A program made the translations under genes and the position numbers. 64,000 nt of DNA. It comes from DOZZ01 sp963792655. Lineage in GTDB: Bacteria; Acidobacteriota; Terriglobia; Bryobacterales; Bryobacteraceae. The stretch's first letter is position 1, and each line of letters opens with the position of its first letter. Shown one piece after another: positions 8,226 through 18,197 of this stretch. Location of the stretch: assembly GCA_963792655.1 (NCBI GenBank), contig CAWBWU010000003.1:930001-994000 (forward strand). The letters run 5' to 3'. The notes under the pieces are model-generated. The model was given only the letters and a program-made list of their open reading frames with translations, did no database searches and was not told the origin of the DNA.

Positions 8226-10926
8226 CTATTGATGCGTTACGGGCGCGTCCATGCGCGGCGAAGGCGTCGGATGATCGGGAGCTTTGGCAAGCGCAGGGTT
8301 GAAGATGCGCGCATCTTCGCCGCGCAGCCGGTAAGGCGCCGGATCGGGCGCAGCCGAGAAAAGATCGGAGAGATCCGCCGCGGCGGCATCAAAGAGGTTG
8401 AGCGGCTCCACATCGAGCAGCCGGAACACTGTCTTCAATAAGTCCGGGGAAGCTGCTGTTCACGTGCGAGACGTAGTTCTTCTTGAACCAGGGGCCGACC
8501 CCGAGCAGAACAGTCCGGTGCGCATCAATGTGATCACGGCCGCCCTGCGCGTCGTCTTCGGTGATGAAGATGGCCATGTCCTTCCAGGCCGGGGATTGCG
8601 ACAGATGCTCGATGATACGGCCGAGCGCATAGTCGTTATCGGCCACGAACGAAGCGGCGTAAGGGTAACCGTCGTCCGCACGCGGCGTGGTCATGTGATC
8701 GTTCGGCAGATGGATAAAGATCAGGTCCGGCAGCGGCGCTTTGCCTTCGCCGTACAACTTATCGAACTCTTGAATGAACTGCGTCGCACGGAACTGATCC
8801 GGAATATTCATGTTGAAGCCCGGGTACTCGCGCGAAGTATTGCGATACAAAGCATCGGGCATGGGGATGTTGGTCAGAAATCGTGCGCCAGTCGGCTCCT
8901 CGCCTGGCTCTTCCTGAACGCCGGCGAGTTCGAAGCCTTCGCCAAAATTGCGGAACGTCTTGCCGTGCGCCTCCAGATGCTCCCAAATCGTGCCGGCCTC
9001 TGGAATCTCTTCCGGATGGACCGACGAGTTACCCTCCGCGAAGCTGAAACGCCCCGGTGCGGACGTCGGAAACTTGAAATTCTTCTGGCCCGTGTATCCA
9101 GCCATCAGCGAACTTTCAGTCCACGCATCTGGATACGCGCCGGTCAACCAGTGGTGGCCATCGACACTGACGTCGGAGTCCGCGTAGAAGTTGTCGCTGA
9201 ACGCAAACTGATCGGCAAGTGCGTGGTGATTCGGAGCGACATCCACACGCTGCAGGCTTAAGCGGCCGCGCTGCCCGTCGGCATAACCTTGACGCCCAAA
9301 GCGCGCCAACTTCGCCGCGCCCACGACCGTGCCGTTAGCGGCCTTCTGGTCACCCAGTACTTCATCGAACGTGCGATTTTCTTTCACGATAATCACCACA
9401 TGCGCAATCTTCGGCAGCGCGGGTTCGGCGCCAGGCGAAGGCAAGAATCCGTTTGCTGCGTAAACCCGCTGGGTTTGTTTCGCGAGGTCCGCAGGCAGCG
9501 TGAAGACCGAAACAGATCCGCGGCGCATGACGTCTGCCATGGCGCTGCCTTCGTCGGGCAGAGGATTGAATGCGATGGAACTCGGCCCTGTGCCGCGTCC
9601 TTTCGCGTTGGCAACATAGACGGTGCCTTCACTCGCGATGACTTTCACCGGAAACCATCCGGCGGGAACATGCGCGACTACAGATTTCGTGGCAGGATCC
9701 AGAACGCCAATCGCGTTGATACCGGCTTCGGCCACTAACAAACGCTTGGTGGACTCTTCCCATGCCATGCCAAGCGGCAGCACGCCGCGGTACTTCTCGA
9801 GGGTGGGAATGCGAATCGGAATCTCGCCCGTGACGGTCGCAGTCGCGGGATCGACAATGCTGATGCTGTCTGAGTGCGCGTTCGACACATACACCGCATT
9901 GCCCACCGCAAGTACGCTCGATGGCGCGCTGCCGCCATGAATTTCTTTTCCAATAGGCGGACCGGTGCGCACAAAGTTTTCGAGCGCCGGCTTGCTGGCG
10001 TCATGAACGTTCACAATCGCGAGCGATTCTGCTTCCTTCAGGTTGGCGTCGCCCAACCCCGGCACTTGCACATCGCCCTTAGCTGATTGCCGCACCACGC
10101 CCGCAACGGCTTCGGGCGAAGGGAACCCAAACGCCGGGAACGCCAGACCGGTTTGCTGTGGCCGCTTGATATCTGCGCCGGGCAACGCCGAGTACTGAAA
10201 GATGCCAAGACAGGTCACGTACACGTGCGTCCCGTCTGGCGAAAGAGCAATCGCGAACGGAAGACGTCCGACTTTGACGGACGACAACATCTGATCGTGC
10301 TTCAGGTCGAAGATCGCGACGCGAAAATTCGCCTGGTCCACCACGTAGAACAGAGCGCGCGCGGGGTCGAAGACGAGGTCGCCCGCGAAACTGGCCTGCA
10401 TTCCGTTCTGATTCAAATCAAAGACGCGGCGCTTGGCACCGGTGGCGGCATCAATCAGGCGCACCCGCCCGGAATCTCCCTCGGCAATTAAGATCGATTT
10501 ATCGTTAGCGAACGCGACTCCCATAAACACGCCGCGCCAGTCGTCTGTTTCCGCGGAATCGCGCTTCGCCGTGGCTATGTTGTGGAGCGCCCAGGAGCCT
10601 TTCTTGTCCTGCTCCATCACCGTCAGTGTCTGGCGCTCCATGCCGATGTTGGCGGTCACCAGCATGTTGCCCCGCGGGCTTAAGGCCATGCCGAACGGAC
10701 CGGGACCGGTGGTCAATTGCAGGCCTGTCGGCGCAAGAAAGCGGCCACCCGGCAGAACGCCCGCTCCGGCGGTACCTGACTGAATGGCGAAGTGGTTCAA
10801 AGCAGGCGGCCGGTAGTTCACTTGCGCGCGCGCGGCGCTGCTTAAAAAAATAATCAATGCCAAAACACGGGAAAAGCATCGTATGGTCCACATATGCGCC
10901 GGCAATTTCGCTCTGATAATTGTCAT
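8226..10926 (-). CDS. Secreted beta-propeller plus phosphoesterase (PF04185-type) fusion, one frameshift
   Basis: About 900 residues once one frameshift is repaired. A signal peptide is present (best from the internal Met at 10893, MWTIRCFSRVL, ending ARAQ). A YncE-like propeller spans roughly residues 45-480, with repeated motifs such as VYVSNAHSDSISIVDP and VYVANAKGRG. The C-terminal phosphoesterase domain starts near IAHVVIIVKENRTFDE and includes SDNFYADSDVSVDGHHW, FIHLPNDHMT and FITEDDAQGG. These are typical of the acid phosphatase/phospholipase C family. Near 8440 the frame gains one base; the final 70 residues (KTVFRLLDVEPLNLFDA and on) continue in the next frame to a stop at 8226. The substrate is unknown; the propeller may recruit it or bind the cell surface. 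Confidence 0.85.
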
Positions 10927-10993
10927 ATGAACCAGCCACAGTTTGCTGGCGCGCAGCGGCGCACGGCCCTGTTCGGTCTATAGTAAGGTGTTC

Positions 10994-11752
10994 ATGCTCG
11001 AATCCGCGTTCCTTTCGGATGTTGGAAGCGTCCGGTCTAACAACGAAGATTTCTGCAGAACTCTTCCGGAACTCGGGCTATTCGTCCTCGCCGATGGCAT
11101 GGGCGGCGCGCGCGGCGGTGAGTTCGCGTCGCGGCTGGCTGTCGACTCGGTCGTCGACTATATCGAACGCTCAACGGCACGGAACGCTGGAATTTTGCTG
11201 CAGGCCGTGGAGGACGCAAACCGCCGGGTCTTCGAGGAAGCCTCGGGCAATCCGGACCTCGAAGGAATGGGCACCACGGTGGTGGCCGCACTGGTCGTAC
11301 CGAGCATGGATACCAGCCGCCACGAACCGGGCGAACAGGTCGCCATCGCCAGTGTTGGCGATAGCCGCGCGTACATCTGCGATCGTCAAGGCTTTCGCGC
11401 AATCACTGAGGACCAGACCTGGGTAGAAGAAGTCGGCCGTCCGCTCGGCCTGGACGATCAAAGCCTGAAGCGCCACCCGATGCGCCACGTGTTAACGATG
11501 GCGATCGGCGTTGCTCTGCCGGTCACGATTCACTACTACTCGGTGCTGCTGGCGCCGGGCTCGGTGATGCTGCTTTCGACCGACGGCCTGCATGGCGTGC
11601 TCGAAGCTCCGGTCATCGAAGGCATCCTGCGCAATGCGGACCACTCACTCCTGCAGAAGTGCGAGACCCTGGTGAACCGCACCAATGCGGCAGGCGGCCC
11701 GGATAATGTCACGGTCGTTTTGATTCAGAACCCGAGTGCGGCTTGTCCGTAG
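10994..11752 (+). CDS. PP2C-family serine/threonine protein phosphatase (Stp1/PrpC-like)
   Basis: A 252-residue stand-alone PP2C domain. Metal-binding motifs are DVGSVRSNNEDF near the N-terminus, LADGMGGARGGE, VGDSRAYI and the C-terminal PDNVTVVLI, so the acidic metal ligands are intact. ATG 10994 is preferred over the in-frame start at 10943 because AAGG lies just upstream and the family begins with this motif. The enzyme dephosphorylates Ser/Thr residues in the cytoplasm and usually opposes a Hanks-type kinase, but no such kinase is in this window. It is transcribed divergently from the phosphoesterase gene. Confidence 0.92.
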   Translation: MLESAFLSDVGSVRSNNEDFCRTLPELGLFVLADGMGGARGGEFASRLAVDSVVDYIERSTARNAGILLQAVEDANRRVFEEASGNPDLEGMGTTVVAALVVPSMDTSRHEPGEQVAIASVGDSRAYICDRQGFRAITEDQTWVEEVGRPLGLDDQSLKRHPMRHVLTMAIGVALPVTIHYYSVLLAPGSVMLLSTDGLHGVLEAPVIEGILRNADHSLLQKCETLVNRTNAAGGPDNVTVVLIQNPSAACP

Positions 11753-11870
11753 CGTTGTGCGGCCGTTCGAAGGTGATCAACGGCGCCGGCCGGTAGAGAT
11801 GCGCGGCCAGGAACCCGGACGCTAACGCCATCACGGCGAGCAGGATTGTGGTGAGAACCAGCCTTCTCAT
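11709..11870 (-). CDS. Possible small single-pass membrane protein (53 residues)
   Basis: ATG at 11870, stop at 11709. The product begins MRRLVLTTILLAVMALASGF: two arginines, then one hydrophobic helix of about 20 residues and a polar tail rich in Pro, His and Ser. Its last 44 bases overlap the end of the PP2C gene on the other strand. It fills most of the otherwise empty 11753-11956 interval. The hydrophobic N-terminus looks like a real signal anchor, but the ribosome site is weak and no homologue is recognised. Confidence 0.4.
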   Translation of the reverse strand: MRRLVLTTILLAVMALASGFLAAHLYRPAPLITFERPHNATDKPHSGSESKRP

Positions 11871-11962
11871 CTATCCGTTTAGATGGCTGCGTGCGGTTGC
11901 GGTTACTGACTAAACCGTGAAGCTTCGTTCATCCAGCCGGAACGTTAGAATTAAAGGTGAAG

Positions 11963-12987
11963 ATGTTTCCGGAACAATTCAAGATCGGCGATATCGACAT
12001 CCGGCCCGCGACGGTGCTGGCGCCGATGGCTGGCGTGACGGACACTGTGTTCCGGCGGTTCATTCGCAACCTGGGCGGCTGCGGACTCATCATGACGGAG
12101 TTCACCAGTTCTCATGGCGTGAGCGCATCGTTGCGCGCACGAAAGCCGACGAAGACCATCGCGCGCTACCTGAGCTTCGCGCCTGAAGAGCATCCGATCT
12201 CCGCGCAGCTTTTCGGTTCTGATCCTGTATGTCATGGCCGAAGCGGCACGCGTGTGTGAGGATCTGGGATTCGACATTCTCGATATCAACTTCGGCTGTC
12301 CGGTGAACAAGGTAGTCAAGTGCAACGGCGGCTCCGGGTTGCTGCGCGATCTGCCGCTGGTCGAGAACATTCTCAAAGCGGTCCGCGCCGCGATCACGCA
12401 TTCCGTTCACGATGAAGTTCCGCGCCGGCTGGAGCGATCGCGAACTGGTCGCGGTGCAGATGGCGCGCATGGCTGAAGACTGCGGCTTGCAAGCCATCGC
12501 GCTGCATCCTCGCACGCGTGAACAAGGCTATAGCGGCAAGCGCCGATTGGGATCACATTGCCGAGGTGAAAGCCGCGGTGAAGATTCCGGTGATCGGCAA
12601 CGGCGACATCCTGACTCCGGAAGACGCGATGCGCATGATTGCGCACACCGGCTGCGACGCTGTCATGATCGGCCGCGCGGCATCTTCGAACCCGTGGATC
12701 TTCCGGCAAATCAGCAGTACCTCGCGACCGGTACTTATGTTCAAGCTACGCAGGAGGATCGCTATCGCATGATGCGCACCTACTACGAGATGCTGGTCGA
12801 TAAGGACGAAGAGGATTCAAGCGGCAAGATGAAGCAGTTCGCCACCTACTTCACACACGGCGTGCAGGGCGGCGCAAAGCTGCGCGGCGCGATCTATCCT
12901 CTGCACGATCCGAAACAGATTCTGAATACGGTGGATGAGTTCTTTCATCGGGAAACTGCTGACGTCGAAGCACTCGCCTGCCGGTGA
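11963..12987 (+). CDS. dusB: tRNA-dihydrouridine synthase (DusB type), four frameshifts
   Basis: Reduces specific uridines in the tRNA D-loop using FMN and NADPH. The family sequence is complete but spread over three frames: VLAPMAGVTDTVFRR (FMN site), DINFGCPVNKVVKCNGGS, MKFRAGWSD, IALHPRTREQGYSG (catalytic region), IPVIGNGDILTPEDA and DAVMIGRAASSNPW. Frame changes fall near 12226 (extra T), 12399 (extra C), 12541 (extra C) and about 12711 (one base missing). Correcting each restores the expected residues, for example GSDPYVMAEAA. ATG 11963 has AAAGGTG upstream; GTG 11957 is an alternative. The stop overlaps the rnhA start by 4 bases. Four indels in 500 bases of a housekeeping gene point to sequence error. 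Confidence 0.88.
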
Positions 12988-13424
12988 AAAAGGTTCAGAT
13001 CATCACCGACGGTTCCTGCCTGGGGAATCCCGGCCCGGGCGGCTGGGCAGCGATCCTGCGCTATGGCACGCAAGCCAAAGAACTGTTTGGTTCAGCGCCC
13101 GCCACAACCAATAACCGCATGGAACTCACCGCCGCCATCGAAGGCTTGCGCGCGCTGCGAGAGCGTTGCACGGTCGAGATTGTGACGGATTCCGAGTACG
13201 TGAAGAACGGCATCACCACCTGGATCGCAGGCTGGAAGAAGCGTGGCTGGATTACTTCTGCGAAGAAGCCGGTGGTCAATCGTGATCTATGGGAACAACT
13301 TGATGAGCAGGTGGGCCGTCACGAAATGCAGTGGACCTGGACCAAGGGCCACGCCGCGCACGAGGACAACAATCGCGCCGATGAGTTAGCCACGGCGGCG
13401 GCGCGTAATCAAAATAGAAGCTGA
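12984..13424 (+). CDS. rnhA: Ribonuclease HI
   Basis: A 146-residue RNase HI of the usual bacterial length that degrades RNA in RNA-DNA hybrids. The catalytic acids are in place: Asp9 (IITDGSCLGNPG), Glu47 (NNRMELTAAIEG), Asp69 (EIVTDSEYV) and a C-terminal Asp in NNRADELA, with the conserved His in TKGHAAHEDN. The basic handle region is present (WKKRGWITSAKKPV). It starts with GTG inside the dusB stop (GTGA), implying translational coupling, and ends 2 bases before the alpha-glucuronidase start. Confidence 0.96.
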   Translation: MKKVQIITDGSCLGNPGPGGWAAILRYGTQAKELFGSAPATTNNRMELTAAIEGLRALRERCTVEIVTDSEYVKNGITTWIAGWKKRGWITSAKKPVVNRDLWEQLDEQVGRHEMQWTWTKGHAAHEDNNRADELATAAARNQNRS

Positions 13425-13426
13425 CT

Positions 13427-15914
13427 ATGTTTGCTTTGCGCGCCGCATGCCTGCTGACCTTCTGTTGCTTGCAGTCGATTGCGGAAACCGGCCGCGATGC
13501 ATGGCTCCGCTACTCGCCGCAGGATGTCACGCGTGAGTATACAGAAGCCTTTTTCCCCGTTGCGATCACTTCGTTCGACAGCACGTTGCTCGCGACAACC
13601 GCACGCGATGAGGTGATCCGCGGCGTCCGCGGAATGTTTGGCCGCACACTGCGCATCGAGAGCGGTGTGCCACGCGAAGACGCGATCGTACTCGGCACTC
13701 CAGCGGGCTTTTCGCAAACACCGCAATGGAGACCGGCAGTTGCGCTGCCCGAAGATAGTTACTCGCTCAAGACAGTGCGCGGCAATGGCCGGCGCTACAT
13801 CATCATCAGCGCGCCGAACGATCGCGGCTTGCTGTACGGCGCATTCGCACTGATGCGCAAGCTGCAACGAGGCGAGCCGATCGCCGCGCTTGACGAACAG
13901 CAGACGCCCTATGCTCCCATTCGCTGGGTCAACCAATGGGACAACCTGGACGGCTCCATCGAGCGCGGCTACGGCGGGCGCTCAATCTTCTGGGAAGGCG
14001 GTCATGCGCGCGCGGACTTGTCTCGCGTAAGCGAGTATGGCCGGCTGCTCGCCTCGATCGGCATCAACGGTTGCAGCATCGACAATGTGAACGCCGACAA
14101 ACGCGTCCTGTCGTCTGACTTCCTTCCCGACGTCGCGCGGATTGCGGCGGCACTGCGGCCCTGGGGCGTCAAGGTCGTGCTGGCAGTGGACTTCGCAAGT
14201 CCTCAAAGCAACGGTAAGTTGGACACCTTCGATCCGTTGAACGACCGCGTTGCCGAGTGGTGGAAGACGAAGGCGGATGAGGTCTACACCGCTGTTCCGG
14301 ATCTCGCCGGCTTTCTCATCAAAGCCGATTCCGAAGGGCGCGCGGGCCCATCGCTTTATCACCGCACGCATGCCGACGCTGCGAATGTCGTTGCGCGTGC
14401 ACTCGCGCCGCATCACGGGCTGTTGTTCTATCGCGGCTTCGTCTATGACCATCACATGGACTGGCGCGATCCGAAGAACGATCGTGCGCGCGCCGCATAC
14501 GACAACTTCCACGCGCTCGACGGGCAGTTTGCCGACAACGCGGTTCTACAAGTGAAGAACGGTCCGATTGATTTTCAGGTGCGCGAACCGGTGTCGCCGC
14601 TGATCGGCAGTCTCGAAAAAACCAATCAGGTGATGGAGCTACAAGTCACGCAGGAGTACATGGGGCAAGCGCGGCACATGGTATATCTCGCGCCACAGTG
14701 GAAAGAGGTGCTCGACTTCGACATGGGGCCCGGCACCGCGAAAGCGCTTTCTGCGGGCAAGACTTTCCATCGTGCTTTGGGCGGTTTCGTTGGCGTAGCG
14801 AACGTGGGGCTCGATGACAACTGGTTAGGCAATCACCTTTCGCAAGCCAACCTTTACGCGTTCGGACGTCTGGCGTGGAACCCCGATCTGAGCGCGCGTG
14901 AGATCGCCGACGATTGGACCCGGATGACCTTCGGCGCAGACCCGCAAGTGATGCGCACCGTGACGGCGATGCAACTCAGTTCGTGGCGGACGTACGAGAA
15001 CTACACCGGACCGCTTGGCCTGCAAACGCTGACTGACATCATTGGCAATCACTACGGCGTGCGCGTCGAAGCTTCGGAGAACAATAGCTGGGGTCAGTGG
15101 CATCGCGCGGACAACACGGGTGTCGGGATGGATCGCAGCGTGGCTACGGGCACGGGCTACGCTGGGCAATATCCTCCGGCAGTTGCCAAGCGATATGAAA
15201 ACGTCGCCACGCACGCCGGATGATCTGGTGCTGTTCTTTCATCACGTGCCTTACACACACGTGCTGCACTCAGGCAAGACGGTGATTCAGAGCCTCTACG
15301 ATTCCCACTACGCTGGCGCGCAGGCGGTGGAGAGTTACGTCGAACAGTGGAAAGCACTGAGCCGCAACGTCGACGAGCAGCGTTACCACGCCGTTCTCTC
15401 GCAGCTTGAATATCAGGCGGGACAGGCGGAACTCTGGCGTGACGCAGTGTGCAACTATTTCGCAAAGCTGTCAGGCATTGCTGATGACAAGAAGCGAGTC
15501 GGCAATCATCCGGGCAGATATGAGGCCGAGGCGATGCAACTGGACGGCTACACCGCGATGGACGTTACGCCGTGGGAGGCAGCATCGGGCGGTAAAGCCG
15601 TTGAGTGCGGGGTTGCGAAGTGTGCTGCCACATTCGCTTACGATGGCCCGGCAGGCTGGTCTTCGCTGCGCGTCCGCTACTTCGACCAAAATACCGGCAC
15701 TGCTTCGTATCGCGTCTTTGTGGGGGAGCAGTTAATAGATGAATGGATTGCGGATGCGCATCTGCCCACAGCCAAAGTAGACGCGACGTCATCGATGCTG
15801 CGCATCATTTCTGGTGTGGCGCTCCGCCCGGGCGATCGCATTCGCGTTGAAGGAACGCCGGCCGGCCCTGACAAAGCGGCACTCGACTACGTGGAGATCG
15901 TCAGCGCTCGTTGA
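13427..15914 (+). CDS. Secreted GH67 alpha-glucuronidase, one frameshift
   Basis: About 828 residues after one correction near 15205-15212. It removes 4-O-methyl-glucuronic acid side groups from xylan oligosaccharides. A signal peptide covers residues 1-20. GH67 landmarks: VNQWDNLDGSIERGYGG, SIDNVNAD, LIKADSEGRAGPS (the acid Glu region), NGPIDFQVREPVSPL and QVTQEYMGQ (the catalytic Asp and Glu pair). In the second frame DLVLFFHHVPYTHVLHSGKT begins the typical C-terminal helical domain, ending at 15914. The start lies 2 bases after rnhA, an unexpected partner. Its 3' end overlaps the exporter gene by 14 bases. Confidence 0.9.
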
Positions 15915-17202
15915 CCAGATCTTCCGGCGCGAGTTGTTCGCCAGTCTGGTCATTCGCTTCTTCTACCCACCACTGCTGCGGCATGACGACCTTGCCGCTC
16001 CACGCAGCTTTGCCCGTGCCATAGTAATCGCCATCGAGCACAGTGAACTGCGCTGCATCGGCAACAACATCCGCGCGCGAGTGGTTGAAGTCGAGCCAAA
16101 CGCGAATATTGTAAGCTCCGGGCATCAGCGTGAAGCTTGGAATCTCGCAGGTGAAAGATCGCGGGCCAAGGCGCTGCCCCGAAGCACGCGAGGGTTCAAA
16201 CGTGCTGTGCGCGGTGAACATGCGCGAACCAAACAGATCGTCGAAGCCAAGACCGATATCCACGTTCTCGACCGCTCGCGGCAAGTTGAAGTTCACCTTC
16301 AGCCGCAAGCTGGCGCCCAGCCGGATGCCTTCAATCACCGGCGCGCCGCCATCGGTGTACAGCTCGATGCTTTGGAGAAGCTTGCCCTCGGGCGCACTGC
16401 GCTTCTTGGCCTGGTCGAAGTAAGTCACATGGCCGACCTGACCTTCCGGAACCGGCATGCCATGCAAATAGTGATCGACGGCGGCGCGCAAGTCACCATC
16501 GAACACAAGCTTGCCCTGGTTGAGCACGATGCCGCGCTGGCACAAATTCTCGACCGACGCCATGTTGTGTGAAACAAACAGCACGGTGCGCCCGCCGCGG
16601 CTCACTTCACTCATCTTGCCTAAACACTTTTTCTGGAACGCCAGATCGCCGACGGCGAGCACTTCGTCGATGATCAGAATCTCGGGTTCCAGGTGCGCCG
16701 CGATCGCAAACGCGAGCCTGACATACATACCGCTCGAGTAGCGTTTCACCGGCGTGTCGAGAAATTTCTCGACTTCGGCAAAGGCGACGATCTCGTCAAA
16801 ACGCGAGGCGAGCTCGGCGCGGCTCATACCCAGCACTGCGCCGTTCAGGAAAATGTTTTCGCGGCCGCTCAGCTCGGGGTGAAATCCGGTTCCTACCTCA
16901 AGCAGCGAAGCCACGCGCCCATTGATTGCACCGTGCCCGCGCGTCGGCCGGGTGATGCGGGAAAGGATTTTCAGCAGCGTACTCTTCCCCGCCCCGTTGC
17001 GGCCGATGATGCCGACCACTTCGCCGTGCTTGATATCGAACGAGAGATCTTGAAGCGCCCAGAACTCCCGGTATTTCTCTCCGCGCTTACCAAAGCGGCT
17101 GAATGAACTGGTCACCGATTCGCGCAGCGTCTGATAGTGCCGCGGAGCCCCGATGCGGTACATCTTCGAGAGTCCCTGCACGCTGATGGCGTTCGCGCTC
17201 AC
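15901..17202 (-). CDS. Polysaccharide ABC exporter ATP-binding subunit with Wzt C-domain
   Basis: A 433-residue ATPase. Walker A GRNGAGKST (67-75), signature YSSGMYVR (155-162), Walker B ILIIDE (175-180) and the switch His212 (FVSHNMAS) are all intact. An insertion before Walker A and the GHGAINGRVASLLEVGTGFHPELSG-type region are typical of Wzt/TagH exporters of O-antigen or teichoic-type polymers. The C-terminal part (about 270-420) is the Wzt_C beta-sandwich that binds the glycan end. It lies 18 bases downstream of the permease gene. No glycosyltransferase cluster is next to it, so the polymer cannot be named. Confidence 0.93.
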   Translation of the reverse strand: MSANAISVQGLSKMYRIGAPRHYQTLRESVTSSFSRFGKRGEKYREFWALQDLSFDIKHGEVVGIIGRNGAGKSTLLKILSRITRPTRGHGAINGRVASLLEVGTGFHPELSGRENIFLNGAVLGMSRAELASRFDEIVAFAEVEKFLDTPVKRYSSGMYVRLAFAIAAHLEPEILIIDEVLAVGDLAFQKKCLGKMSEVSRGGRTVLFVSHNMASVENLCQRGIVLNQGKLVFDGDLRAAVDHYLHGMPVPEGQVGHVTYFDQAKKRSAPEGKLLQSIELYTDGGAPVIEGIRLGASLRLKVNFNLPRAVENVDIGLGFDDLFGSRMFTAHSTFEPSRASGQRLGPRSFTCEIPSFTLMPGAYNIRVWLDFNHSRADVVADAAQFTVLDGDYYGTGKAAWSGKVVMPQQWWVEEANDQTGEQLAPEDLVNER

Positions 17203-17220
17203 TGGTTGCCGGCCCTCACG

Positions 17221-18045
17221 TTAAACGATGTCCGCGAAGTCGGATTCCATGCGCCTGAAAAACATCAGTGCGCAGGTGAGCAGTACCAGCACACCGGCCA
17301 GAGCTTCCCAGAACATTGGTCCTGCATATTCGGGCTTGCCGAATAAACACCAGCGAAAGCCATCAACAACCCCCGCCATCGGGTTCAGGCTATAAAGCAA
17401 TCGCCATTTCGCGGGCACTAGGCTACTGGGATAGATGACGGGCGTGGCGAACATCCAGAACTGCACCAGAAAAGGAACCGTGTGTTTCACGTCGCGGAAC
17501 TGCACGCAAAGCGCGGCAAGAAATACGCCAACGGCGAGCGAGGTTGCGACAGCTAACGCGAGAAAGAATGGAAGTAGATAAAACCTGCCGCTGAGCGGTA
17601 CGTGGTAGATCGCCATCATCGCGCCCAGCACCACAAAGGCAAGTGTGAAATCGACCAGGCCCGACAAGACCGATGAGAACGGCAGCACCAGCCGCGGGAA
17701 GTAAACCTTCTGGATCATACTCTGGCTGGCCACAACGCTCAGCGATGCCGCAGTCAATGCGTTGGCGAAGAACTGCCACGGCACCAGAGCCGCGTACACA
17801 AAGACTGGATACGGAAGCCCTTCGGACGGGATCTTAGCGAAGCGCCCAAGAAATGTATTCAGAATCAGGCAGGCCAGCAGAGGTTGCAGCACGGCCCAGC
17901 CAGCGCCCAGAGCCGTTTGTTTATAGCGAACCTTTACGTCGCGCCAAACCAGAAAGAAGAGCAACTCACGCGATGCCCATAGCTCGCCCAGGTTGATGTC
18001 CCACAGGCCTTTTTCCGGTTCAAGCGCAATGGTGCGTGCGTTCAT
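17221..18045 (-). CDS. Polysaccharide ABC exporter permease (ABC-2/Wzm type)
   Basis: A 274-residue integral membrane protein with six predicted helices and the ABC-2 family motifs LFFLVWRDVKVRYKQTALG near the N-terminus, VQFRDVKHTVPFLVQ and FWMFATPVIYP, and a C-terminal NPMAGVVDGFRW. I take ATG 18045 as start because the frame upstream of it begins only with TTG at 18075. It forms the channel for the adjacent Wzt-type ATPase. The upstream 18046-18194 interval holds the divergent control region with the phosphopantetheinyl transferase gene. Confidence 0.92.
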   Translation of the reverse strand: MNARTIALEPEKGLWDINLGELWASRELLFFLVWRDVKVRYKQTALGAGWAVLQPLLACLILNTFLGRFAKIPSEGLPYPVFVYAALVPWQFFANALTAASLSVVASQSMIQKVYFPRLVLPFSSVLSGLVDFTLAFVVLGAMMAIYHVPLSGRFYLLPFFLALAVATSLAVGVFLAALCVQFRDVKHTVPFLVQFWMFATPVIYPSSLVPAKWRLLYSLNPMAGVVDGFRWCLFGKPEYAGPMFWEALAGVLVLLTCALMFFRRMESDFADIV

Positions 18046-18149
18046 GTCACCTGTTGTACGGACACACGTCCGCAAAGATCTCGTTTCGCGCTGAAATGAT
18101 TCCGTTAGTGTAGCAACCCGGACCTGTTCGTGTATCGGCGGAAGTAGCT

Positions 18150-18168
18150 CATTCCGTTACACGGAATG
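18150..18168. promoter_or_regulatory. Perfect 8-bp inverted repeat (candidate operator)
   Basis: CATTCCGT-TAC-ACGGAATG is a perfect dyad with a 3-base spacer, sitting between the divergent exporter permease and phosphopantetheinyl transferase genes, about 27 bases upstream of the latter. Size and symmetry fit a dimeric repressor or activator site. The regulator is not identifiable from this window. Confidence 0.4.
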
Positions 18169-18197
18169 GACGCATTGAGTAAAATTGGTTCAAGTTG

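Noticed and set aside
8398..9261. 287-codon plus-strand frame inside the phosphoesterase gene
   Set aside because: No family features; the minus-strand reading is a clear secreted phosphoesterase.
11963..12987. dusB as a true pseudogene
   Set aside because: Every indel can be corrected by one base to restore conserved sequence and no in-frame substitutions destroy active-site residues; error is simpler.
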